A stretch of 10,597 nucleotides of DNA from Solirubrobacter sp044865965 (GCA_044865965.1 JBIOTP010000431.1:1-10597); one strand, 5' to 3'; shown: positions 1 to 6,674, counted from the stretch's first letter. Translations and numbers: made by a program. Notes: generated from the sequence alone by a model not told the origin.

Positions 1-55
1 GCTGCGCGACGGCGGCTTCATGAAGATCGTCTCGCTGGCACCCGAGGTGCTCTGA
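1..55 (+). CDS. rplN: Large ribosomal subunit protein uL14, C-terminal end (partial)
   Basis: Only the last 17 codons and the TGA stop (53-55) lie in the window; the gene begins upstream of it. The visible peptide reads LRDGGFMKIVSLAPEVL, the conserved ending of bacterial L14 (family form LRDxxFMKIVSLAPEVL). L14 sits on the interface side of the 50S subunit and is a standard early gene of the spc operon, directly before L24. That is its place here: rplX starts 2 bases after the stop. The identification rests on the short tail plus synteny and is firm despite the small piece seen. Confidence 0.93.
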   Translation, partial: LRDGGFMKIVSLAPEVL

Positions 56-57
56 GA

Positions 58-372
58 ATGAAGATCAAGACCGAGGACCAGGTGATCGTCATCTCCGGCA
101 AGGACCGGGGCAAGACGGGCAAGGTCATCCGCACGGAGCCCAAGAAGGAGCGGGTCTACGTGGAGGGGCTGAACATGGTCAAGCGCCACCAGCGCCCGCT
201 GGCCGGCCGCCCCAACATGCCCGTCGGGGTGATCGAGAAGGAGGGTCCGATCCACGTCTCCAACGTGTCGATCGTCGACCCCAAGGAGAAGAAGGCGACG
301 CGCGTCGGCGTGTCCCGCGAGGGCGGCGCGCGCAAGCGCGTGACCCGGCGCTCGGGAGCGGAGCTCGATTAG
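58..372 (+). CDS. rplX: Large ribosomal subunit protein uL24
   Basis: A 104-residue protein, normal length for bacterial L24, an early 23S rRNA-binding protein that helps nucleate 50S assembly. The N-terminal KOW motif is clear: VIVISGKDRGKTGKV at residues 9-23, followed by VEGLNMVKRHQRP, the conserved basic loop. The C-terminal part ends in a basic patch (ARKRVTRRSG). The ATG at 58 lies two bases after the rplN stop, with GAGG at 44-47 as a somewhat distant Shine-Dalgarno inside rplN. The stop TAG (370-372) abuts the rplE ATG, so translation of the three genes is probably coupled. Nothing unusual is seen. Confidence 0.98.
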   Translation: MKIKTEDQVIVISGKDRGKTGKVIRTEPKKERVYVEGLNMVKRHQRPLAGRPNMPVGVIEKEGPIHVSNVSIVDPKEKKATRVGVSREGGARKRVTRRSGAELD

Positions 373-963
373 ATGGCACGACTCAAGGAGCGCTACAACG
401 ACACGATCCGGCCGGCGCTGGTGCGCAAGTTCGGCTACAGCTCGCCGATGCAGGCGCCGCGGCTGGTCAAGGTGACGCTCAACATGGGCGTCGGCGACGC
501 CAAGCAGGACTCCAAGATGCTGGAGGCCGCGCAGCAGCAGCTCGCGACGATCGCCGGCCAGCGGCCGAACGTGCGCCGGGCGCGCAAGTCGGTCGCCGCC
601 TTCCGCCTGCGCGAGGGCATGCCGGTCGGGCTCTCGGTCACGCTGCGCCAGGAGCGCGCGTACGAGTTCCTCGACCGCCTGTGCTCGATCGCGATTCCGC
701 GGATCCGTGACTTCCGCGGCCTGAACCCGCGGTCCTTCGACGGGCGCGGCAACTACTCGATGGGCGTCCGCGAGCAGATCATCTTCCCCGAGATCGACTA
801 CGACAGCGTCGACCAGGTGCGCGGGCTCGACGTCACGATCACCACGACCGCGCAGACCGACGCCGAGGCCTTCGCGCTGCTCGACGCGCTGGGCATGCCC
901 TTCGCCCGCGACGGGCGCCCCGCGGGGTTCGAGAGCCTGGCCGGAGAGCCCGTCGCCGCCTAG
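373..963 (+). CDS. rplE: Large ribosomal subunit protein uL5
   Basis: L5 binds 5S rRNA and contacts the P-site tRNA in the central protuberance of the 50S subunit. Family signatures are plain: RLKERYNDTIRPALVRKFGY at the N-terminus, VTLNMGVGDA near residues 34-43, RPNVRRARKSVAAFRLREGMPVG near 64-86, and the C-terminal block DFRGLNPRSFDGRGNYSMGV followed by EQIIFPEIDYD. The length of 196 residues slightly exceeds the common 179-187; the excess is a short variable tail after PFARDG, ending EPVAA. The ATG directly follows the rplX stop with no gap, and GGAG at 360-363 gives a 9-base Shine-Dalgarno spacing. Coupling to rplX is therefore likely. Confidence 0.98.
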   Translation: MARLKERYNDTIRPALVRKFGYSSPMQAPRLVKVTLNMGVGDAKQDSKMLEAAQQQLATIAGQRPNVRRARKSVAAFRLREGMPVGLSVTLRQERAYEFLDRLCSIAIPRIRDFRGLNPRSFDGRGNYSMGVREQIIFPEIDYDSVDQVRGLDVTITTTAQTDAEAFALLDALGMPFARDGRPAGFESLAGEPVAA

Positions 964-976
964 AACGAGAGACCTT

Positions 977-1162
977 ATGGCCAAGACATCCAAGATCGTC
1001 CGCGCGAGCCGCGCGCCCAAGTACCCGACGCGGGCCCACTCGCGCTGCCGGCGCTGCGGCCGCCCGCGCGCCGTGTACCGCAAGTTCGGGCTCTGCCGCG
1101 TGTGCCTGCGCGAGCTCGCGCACCAGGGCTTCATCCCCGGCATGACGAAGTCGAGCTGGTGA
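977..1162 (+). CDS. rpsN: Small ribosomal subunit protein uS14, zinc-binding type Z
   Basis: A 61-residue S14 of the short type Z class; the zinc-free form is about 100 residues. The zinc ribbon is intact: C24-x2-C27 (CRRC) and C40-x2-C43 (CRVC). The ending GFIPGMTKSSW is the family C-terminus. S14 binds the 3' domain of 16S rRNA in the head of the 30S subunit. Its place between L5 and S8 is standard in spc operons. A modest GAGAG (967-971) precedes the ATG by 5 bases. A zinc-independent paralogue, if the genome has one, would be elsewhere; none is in this window. Confidence 0.98.
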   Translation: MAKTSKIVRASRAPKYPTRAHSRCRRCGRPRAVYRKFGLCRVCLRELAHQGFIPGMTKSSW

Positions 1163-1166
1163 CGCG

Positions 1167-1574
1167 ATGTCCATGACGGACCCGATCGCCGACTTCCTGA
1201 CCCGGATCCGCAACGGGATCCTGGCGGCGCACGAGACGGTCGAGATCCCCTCGAGCCGCCTGAAGCGCGACATGGCGCGGATCCTGACCGAGCAGGGCTA
1301 CATCGAGGGCTTCGACGACGCGCCGGGCGTGCCCGGCAGCGCCGGCGACAAGATCCTCGTGCGGCTCAAGTACACGGAGAACCGCACCTCGGTGATCTCC
1401 GGCCTGCGCCGGGTCTCGCGCCCCGGCCGGCGCACGTATGTGGACGCCCGGCACATCCCGAAGGTCCAGGGCGGCATGGGGACGACGATCCTGTCCACCT
1501 CGCAGGGCGTGATGACCGGTCACGAGGCGCGCGCGGCGGGCGTGGGCGGCGAGCTGGTGGCCGAGGTCTGGTGA
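1167..1574 (+). CDS. rpsH: Small ribosomal subunit protein uS8
   Basis: S8 binds the central domain of 16S rRNA and is an early 30S assembly protein; in E. coli it is also the translational repressor of the spc operon. The 135 residues carry the family start MSMTDPIADFLTRIRNG, the middle RRVSRPGRRTYV and the C-terminal signature STSQGVMTGHEARAAGVGGELVAEVW, trimmed here as GVMTGHEARAAGVGGEL plus VAEVW. Two in-frame ATGs lie six bases apart (1167 and 1173). I chose the first because the family normally starts MSMTDP or MTDP; the second has a better distance to the weak GGTGA upstream, so 1173 remains possible. rpsN ends 4 bases upstream. I did not identify an S8-binding hairpin in this part of the operon. 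Confidence 0.97.
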   Translation: MSMTDPIADFLTRIRNGILAAHETVEIPSSRLKRDMARILTEQGYIEGFDDAPGVPGSAGDKILVRLKYTENRTSVISGLRRVSRPGRRTYVDARHIPKVQGGMGTTILSTSQGVMTGHEARAAGVGGELVAEVW

Positions 1575-1578
1575 TCCG

Positions 1579-2112
1579 ATGAGCCGCATCGGGAAGAAGC
1601 CGATCGCCGTCCCCGGCAGCGTGACCGTCACGATCGAGCCCGAGGTCGTCCGGGTCGCGGGCCCGCGGGGGTCGCTCGAGGAGCGCAAGTCGCGCCACAT
1701 CGACGTCCGTCAGGAGGGCGAGGAGCTGCTCGTGACGCGGCCGACCAACCGCGCCGAGCACCGCGCGCTGCACGGCCTCACGCGCTCGCTGGTGGCCAAC
1801 ATGGTGGAGGGCGTCACCTCCGGGTTCTCCAAGACGCTGGAGATCCAGGGCGTCGGCTACCGCGCCCAGCTCAGGGGCCGGGACCTCGAGCTGGCGCTCG
1901 GCTACTCGCACCCCGTGCCGATCAAGGCGCCCGAGGGCATCGAGTTCGAGGTGCCGGCGCCGACGCGCGTGATCGTCAAGGGCAACTCCAAGCAGCAGGT
2001 CGGCGAGATCGCCGCGATCATCCGCAAGCAGCGCCCGCCGGAGCCCTACAAGGGCAAGGGCATCCGGTATCAGGGCGAGTACGTGGCCCGGAAGGTCGGT
2101 AAGAGGGCATGA
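1579..2112 (+). CDS. rplF: Large ribosomal subunit protein uL6
   Basis: A 177-residue protein, the normal size for L6, which sits near the factor-binding site and the base of the L7/L12 stalk on the 50S subunit. It has the two tandem L6 folds of the family: the first begins SRIGKKPIAVPGSV and includes VAGPRGSLE, and the second includes LEIQGVGYRAQLRGRDLELALGYSHPV. The C-terminal signature RPPEPYKGKGIRYQGEYVARKVGKRA is present at about residues 151-176. The ATG at 1579 lies 4 bases after the rpsH stop. The TGA overlaps the rplR start in an ATGA arrangement, so L6 and L18 are probably translationally coupled. Confidence 0.98.
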   Translation: MSRIGKKPIAVPGSVTVTIEPEVVRVAGPRGSLEERKSRHIDVRQEGEELLVTRPTNRAEHRALHGLTRSLVANMVEGVTSGFSKTLEIQGVGYRAQLRGRDLELALGYSHPVPIKAPEGIEFEVPAPTRVIVKGNSKQQVGEIAAIIRKQRPPEPYKGKGIRYQGEYVARKVGKRA

Positions 2113-2462
2113 CCGTCCTCACGTCACCCGCGCGGCGGCTCAAGCGCCGGCGCCGCGTACGCGCCAAGGTGCGCGGCAGCGCCGAGCGCCCGCGCGTCTC
2201 CGTGTTCCGCTCCAACCGCGGGATCTTCGCCCAGCTCATCGACGACGACGCGGGCCGCACCCTGGCCTCGGTGTCGTGGACGGAGGCCGACCTGCGCGCG
2301 CTCAAGCGCATGGACCAGGCGCGCCGGGCGGGCGAGCTGCTGGCCGAGCGCGCCAAGGCCGCCGGCGTCGAGTCCGCCGTGTTCGACCGCGGCGGCTACC
2401 AGTACCACGGCCGCGTCAGGGCCCTCGCCGAGGGCGCCCGCGAGGGCGGCCTGAGCTTCTAG
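2109..2462 (+). CDS. rplR: Large ribosomal subunit protein uL18
   Basis: L18 binds 5S rRNA and, with L5, mounts it on the 50S subunit. The 117 residues fit the family: a basic N-terminal arm (RRLKRRRRVRAKVRG), the core RPRVSVFRSNRGIFAQLIDDDAGRTLAS, and the C-terminal signature VFDRGGYQYHGRVRALAEGAREGGL. The start ATG at 2109 overlaps the rplF stop (ATGA, 2109-2112), a standard coupling arrangement. A 22-base gap follows before rpsE, one of the longer gaps in the spc part; it carries only the rpsE Shine-Dalgarno. Confidence 0.98.
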   Translation: MTVLTSPARRLKRRRRVRAKVRGSAERPRVSVFRSNRGIFAQLIDDDAGRTLASVSWTEADLRALKRMDQARRAGELLAERAKAAGVESAVFDRGGYQYHGRVRALAEGAREGGLSF

Positions 2463-2474
2463 ACCGCTAACCTC

Positions 2475-2480
2475 GAAGGA
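2475..2480 (+). promoter_or_regulatory. Shine-Dalgarno of rpsE
   Basis: GAAGGA four bases before the ATG at 2485 is a near-canonical ribosome binding site. It supports independent initiation on rpsE after the 22-base gap from rplR, whereas most other spc genes here overlap or abut their upstream neighbour. It fixes the rpsE start. Confidence 0.75.
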
Positions 2481-2484
2481 CTTC

Positions 2485-3114
2485 ATGCCAGCCCCCGACC
2501 GATCCATCTCCTCCGCCGGCATCGACCTCCAGGAGCGCGTGGTCGAGATCAACCGCGTCGCCAAGGTCGTCAAGGGCGGCCGCCGCTTCTCGTTCACCGC
2601 TCTGGTGGTGGTGGGTGACGAGAACGGCGTGGTCGGCGCGGGCTACGGCAAGGCGAACGAGGTCCCGCTGGCGATCCAGAAGGGCGTCGAGAACGCCAAG
2701 AAGAACCTCTTCCGCGTGCCCCGCCACGGCTCCACGATCACGCACCAGACGACCGGCGTCTTCAACTCCGGTCGCGTCTTCCTCAAGCCCGCCTCGCCCG
2801 GCACCGGGGTGATCGCGGGCGGCGGCGTGCGCGCGGTGCTGGAGCTCGCCGGGATCCACGACATCCTGTCCAAGTCGCTCGGCTCGCAGAACCCGATCAA
2901 CCTCGTGAAGGCGACGATCGCCGGGCTGCAGGACCTGCGCAAGCCGGAGGAGGTCGCCCAGCTGCGTGGCCTCTCAGTGGACAAGGTGCTCGGCCTGGCC
3001 GCCAGGCCGGAGGTTTCCGAGGGCGACGGCGCCCCACCCGATGAGGAAGTGACGACGCGAGGCGAAGGCGAAGCCGCCGCCGGTGGCGAGCGAAGCGAGA
3101 CCGGGGTGGCGTGA
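2485..3114 (+). CDS. rpsE: Small ribosomal subunit protein uS5 with variable C-terminal tail
   Basis: S5 lies at the mRNA entry site of the 30S subunit and affects decoding accuracy. The double-stranded RNA-binding-like N-domain is clear: LQERVVEINRVAKVVKGGRRFSF at about residues 15-37, shortened here as INRVAKVVKGGRRFSF, then GDENGVVGAGYGKANEVP. The C-domain has GVFNSGRVFLKPASPGTGVIAGG, seen as KPASPGTGVIAGGGVRAV, and then GIHDILSKSLGSQNPINLVKAT. The conserved fold ends near residue 175. The last 34 residues (176-209) form an acidic, Gly/Glu/Ala-rich tail of low complexity, encoded by DNA rich in GCGAAG-type repeats. The stop overlaps the rpmD GTG (GTGA). Confidence 0.97.
   Translation: MPAPDRSISSAGIDLQERVVEINRVAKVVKGGRRFSFTALVVVGDENGVVGAGYGKANEVPLAIQKGVENAKKNLFRVPRHGSTITHQTTGVFNSGRVFLKPASPGTGVIAGGGVRAVLELAGIHDILSKSLGSQNPINLVKATIAGLQDLRKPEEVAQLRGLSVDKVLGLAARPEVSEGDGAPPDEEVTTRGEGEAAAGGERSETGVA
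3080..3104 (+). repeat. Repeat-like palindromic segment inside the rpsE tail
   Basis: CCGGT (3080-3084) and ACCGG (3100-3104) form a perfect 5-bp inverted repeat around a 15-base core containing GAGCGAAGCGAG. The 11-mer GAGCGAAGCGA (3088-3098) recurs exactly at 7215-7225, across the end of rpsM. The element lies in the unconserved S5 tail, where sequence is free to vary. Whether it belongs to a dispersed genomic repeat family cannot be told from this window. Confidence 0.4.
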
Positions 3115-3293
3115 GCACGCTGCACATCACCCAGGTCAAGTCGTCCAACGGCGCCAATGGCCGGCAGCGCGACACGCTGCGCTCGCTCGGGCTGCGCGGG
3201 ATCGGCAAGTCGGTCGAGCGCCCGGACTCCCCGCAGCTGCGCGGGATGGTCCACGCCGTCCGCCACCTCGTGGCTGTGGAGGAGCGTTCATGA
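3111..3293 (+). CDS. rpmD: Large ribosomal subunit protein uL30
   Basis: A 60-residue L30 of normal bacterial length, a peripheral 50S protein. The start reads STLHITQVKSSNG, the core LRSLGLRGIGKSVERPDSPQLRGMV is the family signature (the LGLR and GM motifs are visible), and the end is HAVRHLVAVEE. Initiation is at GTG 3111, which overlaps the rpsE stop by four bases (GTGA). The stop overlaps the rplO start by four bases (ATGA, 3290-3293). L30 is absent from some bacteria but is expected between S5 and L15 when present. Translation is probably coupled on both sides. Confidence 0.97.
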   Translation: MSTLHITQVKSSNGANGRQRDTLRSLGLRGIGKSVERPDSPQLRGMVHAVRHLVAVEERS

Positions 3294-3808
3294 GCGAGCA
3301 GGATGCGGTGAACGAGGAGCTGGCGGCGGAGGCCGTCGGCCTGCACTCGCTCAAGCCCGCGCCGGGCGCCAAGCGCGACCGCAAGCGGGTCGGGCGCGGG
3401 CACGGCTCCGGCCACGGCAAGACGTCCGGGCGCGGCCACAAGGGCTACGGCTCGCGTTCCGGCGCCAAGGACCGCGCGCGCTTCGAGGGTGGCCAGAACC
3501 CGATCCACATGCGCATGCGCAAGCTGCGCGGCCCGAACAAGAAGATGTCGATGCCGTTCGAGCCGTTCCGCACGCACACGCAGCCGGTCAACCTCGCCGA
3601 CCTCGAGGCCCGCTTCGACGACGGCGCGGCCGTCGACCTCGACGCGCTGAAGGCGGCGGGCCTGGCCAAGAAGCGCGACGTGCCGGTCAAGGTTCTCGCG
3701 CGCGGCGAGCTGACGAAGAGCCTGACCGTGCACGCGCACGGCTTCTCGAAGACGGCCCGTGAGCGGATCGAGGCCGCGGGCGGCACCTGCCAGCTCATCG
3801 AGGGCTAG
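3290..3808 (+). CDS. rplO: Large ribosomal subunit protein uL15 with short acidic N-terminal extension
   Basis: L15 is a late-assembly 50S protein whose Gly/Arg/Lys-rich N-terminal arm threads into 23S rRNA. From this start the protein is 172 residues. The canonical beginning LHSLKPAPGAKRDRKRVGRG starts at residue 18, followed by GHGSGHGKTSGRGHKG and, at the end, GFSKTARERIEAAGGTCQLIEG, trimmed here as KTARERIEAAGGTCQLIE. Before it are 17 acidic residues (MSEQDAVNEELAAEAVG) absent from most L15 proteins. I chose ATG 3290 because it overlaps the rpmD stop as ATGA. An in-frame GTG at 3308 would give a shorter form. The same frame is open upstream to 3083 but overlaps rpmD and is not used. Confidence 0.95.
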   Translation: MSEQDAVNEELAAEAVGLHSLKPAPGAKRDRKRVGRGHGSGHGKTSGRGHKGYGSRSGAKDRARFEGGQNPIHMRMRKLRGPNKKMSMPFEPFRTHTQPVNLADLEARFDDGAAVDLDALKAAGLAKKRDVPVKVLARGELTKSLTVHAHGFSKTARERIEAAGGTCQLIEG

Positions 3809-5080
3809 TTGGTCTCCACGATCTTCAACGCATTCCGCGTCGCGGAGATCCGCAAGAAGCTGATCTTCACGGCGGCGATCCTGGCCGTGTACCGGCTCGG
3901 CTCGTTCATCCCCGTGCCCGGGATCAACGTCGACGCGGTCGACCAGATCCAGCAGAACTACGCCGGCGGCAACATCCTCAACCTGCTCAACAACTTCACG
4001 GGCGGGGGGCTGTCGCGGATCGCGCTGTTCGCGCTGGGGATCATGCCCTACATCACGGCGTCGATCATCCTGCAGCTGCTGACGGTGGTCTCGCCGGCGC
4101 TGGAGAAGCTGCAGAAGGAAGGCGAGGTCGGGCAGGCGCGGATCACGCAGTACACGCGCTACCTGACCGTCGGGCTCGCCGCGGCGCAGGCGATCGGCTA
4201 CACGTTCCTGTTCCGCTCGCAGGGCAACACGGCCGGCGCGCCGGTGTTCGAGAGCTTCACGGCCGGCACGGTGATCCTCGTCGTGCTGTGCCTCACGGCG
4301 GGCAGCGTGCTCGTGATGTGGATGGGCGAGCTGATCACCCAGCGCGGGATCGGCAACGGCATCTCGCTGATGATCTTCGCCTCGATCGTGTCCGGGCTCC
4401 CGGGCGGCATCCAGTCGTGGTGGACCAACCCGGACGCGGTCTTCAAGATCATCATGCCGTTCCTGGCGATCGGCGTGGTCGCGGCGGTGGTCTTCATCCA
4501 GGAGGGTCAGCGGCGGATCCCGATCCAGTACGCCAAGCGCGTGATCGGGCGCCGGATGAGCTCCGGCGGGCAGACCTACCTGCCGCTGCGCGTGAACATG
4601 GCCGGCGTGATCCCGGTGATCTTCGCGGCCTCGATTATGGCCTTCCCGCCCACCATCGGGCAGCTCGTGCCGGGCCTGAAGGGCCTGGCGACCGTCTTCA
4701 GCCCGGGCGGCGCGTGGTACGTCGTCGGCGAGACGGTCTTCATCATCCTGTTCACCTACTTCTACACCGCGGTCACCTTCAATCCGGTCGATCAGGCGGA
4801 CAACCTGAAGAAGTACGGGGGGTTCATCCCGGGCGTGCGCCCGGGGCGGCCGACGGCGGAGTTCCTGGACCGCATCCTGGCGCGGCTGACCTTCCCGGGC
4901 GCGCTGTACCTCGCCGCCGTCGCCGCGCTGCCGACGATCATCATCGCCTGGACCGGCGCCACGCGGAACTTCTACTTCGGCGGCACGTCGCTGTTGATCG
5001 TCGTCGGCGTCGCCCTGGACACCATGAAGCAGCTCGAGGCGCAGCTGATGATGCGCAACTATGAGGGCTTCCTGAAGTAG
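3809..5080 (+). CDS. secY: Protein translocase channel subunit SecY
   Basis: SecY forms the membrane channel through which secreted and membrane proteins pass, working with SecE, SecG and SecA. The 423 residues fit ten membrane helices. TM1 is at about 17-34 (ending in RLGSFIPVPGIN), a plug region at about 40-68 is followed by TM2 with LGIMPYITASIILQLL (77-91), and GNGISLMIFASIVSGLPG lies near 183-199. The cytosolic loop RRIPIQYAKRVIGRR (235-249) precedes RVNMAGVIPVIFA. The C-terminus FNPVDQADNLKKYGGFIPG and MRNYEGFLK is standard. Initiation is at TTG 3809, directly after the in-frame rplO stop TAG; no other start precedes TM1, so this start is forced. Its place after rplO is the usual one. 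Confidence 0.97.
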   Translation: MVSTIFNAFRVAEIRKKLIFTAAILAVYRLGSFIPVPGINVDAVDQIQQNYAGGNILNLLNNFTGGGLSRIALFALGIMPYITASIILQLLTVVSPALEKLQKEGEVGQARITQYTRYLTVGLAAAQAIGYTFLFRSQGNTAGAPVFESFTAGTVILVVLCLTAGSVLVMWMGELITQRGIGNGISLMIFASIVSGLPGGIQSWWTNPDAVFKIIMPFLAIGVVAAVVFIQEGQRRIPIQYAKRVIGRRMSSGGQTYLPLRVNMAGVIPVIFAASIMAFPPTIGQLVPGLKGLATVFSPGGAWYVVGETVFIILFTYFYTAVTFNPVDQADNLKKYGGFIPGVRPGRPTAEFLDRILARLTFPGALYLAAVAALPTIIIAWTGATRNFYFGGTSLLIVVGVALDTMKQLEAQLMMRNYEGFLK

Positions 5081-5082
5081 CC

Positions 5083-5751
5083 GTGAGCGAGCTGAATCTG
5101 ATCCTCCTCGGCCCTCCGGGAGCCGGCAAGGGCAGCCAGGCTGCGCGCCTGCGCGAGGACTTCGGGCTGCCCTACATCGGCACCGGCGACCTCCTGCGCG
5201 AGCACAAGTCCAACGAGACCGAGCTGGGCCTGAAGGCCAAGGAGTACATGGAGGCCGGCGACCTCGTGCCCGACGACCTGGTGATCGCGATGATCCTCGA
5301 CAAGATCGAGGACGAGGGCGACGACGGCTTCCTGCTGGACGGCTTCCCGCGCTCGGCCGGGCAGGCCGACGCGCTCTCGGAGGCGCTCGACCGCAGCGAC
5401 CGCCGGCTCACCGCCGCGCTGCTGATCTCCGTGCCCGACGCGGTCGCGCTGGAGCGCATCACCGGCCGCCGCCAGTGCTCCAGCGGCCACGTCTACCACG
5501 TCGAGTACGACCCGCCCAAGCACGACGACGTCTGCGACCAGGACGGCAAGCCGCTGTTCCGGCGCGACGACGACGAGCCCGACAAGGTCAAGCACCGGCT
5601 CGCGACCTACCACCGCCAGACCGAGCCGCTGATCGACTACTACGACGACCGCGGCCTGCTGCGCCGCTTCGACGGCACGCGCAGCAAGACCGAGGTGCAC
5701 GATCACATCCGCGCGACGCTCGCCACGCTGCGGCTCGAAGAGCGTCTGTGA
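5083..5751 (+). CDS. adk: Adenylate kinase, long-lid form
   Basis: Adenylate kinase interconverts ATP + AMP and 2 ADP in the cytoplasm. The 222 residues show the P-loop GPPGAGKG (10-17), the AMP-binding segment YIGTGDLLRE (31-40), LLDGFPRSAGQ (84-94), and the lid from about 128 to 165 with RRQCSSGHVYH and VCDQDGKPLFRRDDD. The lid carries C132, H136, C151 and D154 where zinc-lid enzymes have Cys4 or Cys3-Asp. The first pair is therefore C-x3-H rather than C-x2-C, and metal binding is uncertain. Initiation is at GTG 5083, two bases after the secY stop. The secY-adk-map order is common in Gram-positive bacteria. Confidence 0.97.
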   Translation: MSELNLILLGPPGAGKGSQAARLREDFGLPYIGTGDLLREHKSNETELGLKAKEYMEAGDLVPDDLVIAMILDKIEDEGDDGFLLDGFPRSAGQADALSEALDRSDRRLTAALLISVPDAVALERITGRRQCSSGHVYHVEYDPPKHDDVCDQDGKPLFRRDDDEPDKVKHRLATYHRQTEPLIDYYDDRGLLRRFDGTRSKTEVHDHIRATLATLRLEERL

Positions 5752-5758
5752 GGCGGCT

Positions 5759-6532
5759 GTGATCGTCAAGAAGTCCCCCGCCGAGATCGACCACATGGCG
5801 CGCGCGGGCGAGATCCTGGTCAAGACCATGGATCTGCTGGCCGGCAAGATCCGCCCGGGGGTGACCACCGGCGAGCTCGACAAGGCCGCCGAGCGCTTCA
5901 TCCGCTCCCAGGGCGCCACGCCCGCCTTCAAGGGCTACCGCGGCTTCCCGGGCTCGATCTGCGCCTCGCCGAACGACATGGTCGTCCACGGCATCCCGGG
6001 CCGCTTCAAGCTCCGGCGCGGCGACATCCTGTCGGTCGACATCGGCGTGATCAAGGACGGCTGGGTCGCCGACGCCGCCCGCACGTTCGCAGTCGGCGAC
6101 GTCTCCGCGGTCGCCGCCAAGCTCCTCGACGTCACCGAGGGCGCCCTGTTCAAGGCCGTCGAGCAGTGCCGCGCCGGCAACCGCCTCGGCGACGTCTCCA
6201 ACGCCGTCCAGGCCCACGTCGAGGCCGCCGGCTTCTCGATCGTCCGGTCTCTGGTGGGCCACGGGATCGGCCGCGACATGCACGAGGAGCCCCAGATCCC
6301 CAACTACGGCCCCCCCGGCAAGGGCACCCCGCTCGAGGAGGGCATGGTCCTGGCCGTCGAGCCGATGGTCAACGCCGGCCGCCACATGGTCCGCATGGGG
6401 GACGACGGCTGGGCGATCTACTCGCAGGACGGCTCGCTGGCCGCCCACTTCGAGTTCACGATCGCGATCACCGCCGCCGGCCCCCGGATCCTCACCCCCT
6501 GGCACCACCCGGCAGCCCAGGTTGCGGCCTGA
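5759..6532 (+). CDS. map: Methionine aminopeptidase, type I
   Basis: Map removes the initiator methionine from nascent proteins after deformylation, acting at the ribosome exit. The 257 residues form the pita-bread fold. All five metal ligands can be placed: D94 (SVDIG), D105 (VADAARTF), H168 (LVGHGIG), E201 (AVEPM) and E232 (HFEFT). Substrate-side histidines H78 (VVHGIP) and H175 (DMHEEP) are present. The residue after E232 is Phe-Thr where the family usually has His-Thr. There is no N-terminal zinc-finger or SH3-binding extension, so this is the short class Ia. Initiation is at GTG 5759, 7 bases after the adk stop. It is the last gene before a 179-base noncoding gap. Confidence 0.97.
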   Translation: MIVKKSPAEIDHMARAGEILVKTMDLLAGKIRPGVTTGELDKAAERFIRSQGATPAFKGYRGFPGSICASPNDMVVHGIPGRFKLRRGDILSVDIGVIKDGWVADAARTFAVGDVSAVAAKLLDVTEGALFKAVEQCRAGNRLGDVSNAVQAHVEAAGFSIVRSLVGHGIGRDMHEEPQIPNYGPPGKGTPLEEGMVLAVEPMVNAGRHMVRMGDDGWAIYSQDGSLAAHFEFTIAITAAGPRILTPWHHPAAQVAA

Positions 6533-6572
6533 AGAAGGCGCGGTCGGGACGCTTCCCAGGCGGCGGGGCGGG

Positions 6573-6592
6573 CATAATCCCTTTGCTATCCT
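6573..6592 (+). promoter_or_regulatory. Candidate sigma-70-type promoter of the alpha block
   Basis: In an otherwise strongly GC-rich region, CATAAT (6573-6578, five of six matches to TATAAT) is followed by TGCTATCCT (6584-6592), which fits an extended -10 element (TG-n-TAnnnT). No convincing -35 hexamer lies 16-18 bases upstream of either, which would suit an extended -10 promoter. Transcription would begin near 6598-6600 and give a leader of about 112 bases before rpmJ. The call is by sequence pattern only. Confidence 0.5.
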
Positions 6593-6627
6593 GCCCAGTC
6601 GCGCTCGGAGCCGGGAGGCTTCTGCGT

Positions 6628-6654
6628 GTGACGACCGCTCCGGGGGCTTGGTAG
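6628..6654 (+). CDS. Possible leader peptide ORF, 8 codons
   Basis: GTG 6628 opens a tiny ORF encoding MTTAPGAW and ending in TAG (6652-6654). GGGAGG at 6613-6618 is a strong Shine-Dalgarno with an ideal 9-base spacing, better than at most real genes in this window. The stop lies one base before the hairpin stem at 6656, so a terminating ribosome would cover and melt that stem. The arrangement resembles regulatory leader peptides, but a chance short ORF cannot be excluded. I recognise no known leader peptide. Confidence 0.35.
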   Translation: MTTAPGAW

Positions 6655-6655
6655 C

Positions 6656-6674
6656 GGCGGCCGGAACGGCCGCC
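6656..6674 (+). promoter_or_regulatory. 8-bp GC hairpin in the rpmJ leader
   Basis: GGCGGCCG (6656-6663) pairs perfectly with CGGCCGCC (6667-6674) around a GAA loop. No T-run follows, so it is not a standard intrinsic terminator. It sits between the candidate leader ORF and the rpmJ ribosome binding site and could act as a regulatory or stabilising mRNA element. Confidence 0.5.

Noticed and set aside
3083..3808. Extended L15 reading with an ATG or GTG near 3083
   Set aside because: The extra N-terminus overlaps all of rpmD and reads as Arg/Ala/Pro-rich out-of-frame sequence; ATG 3290 with an ATGA overlap is far better.
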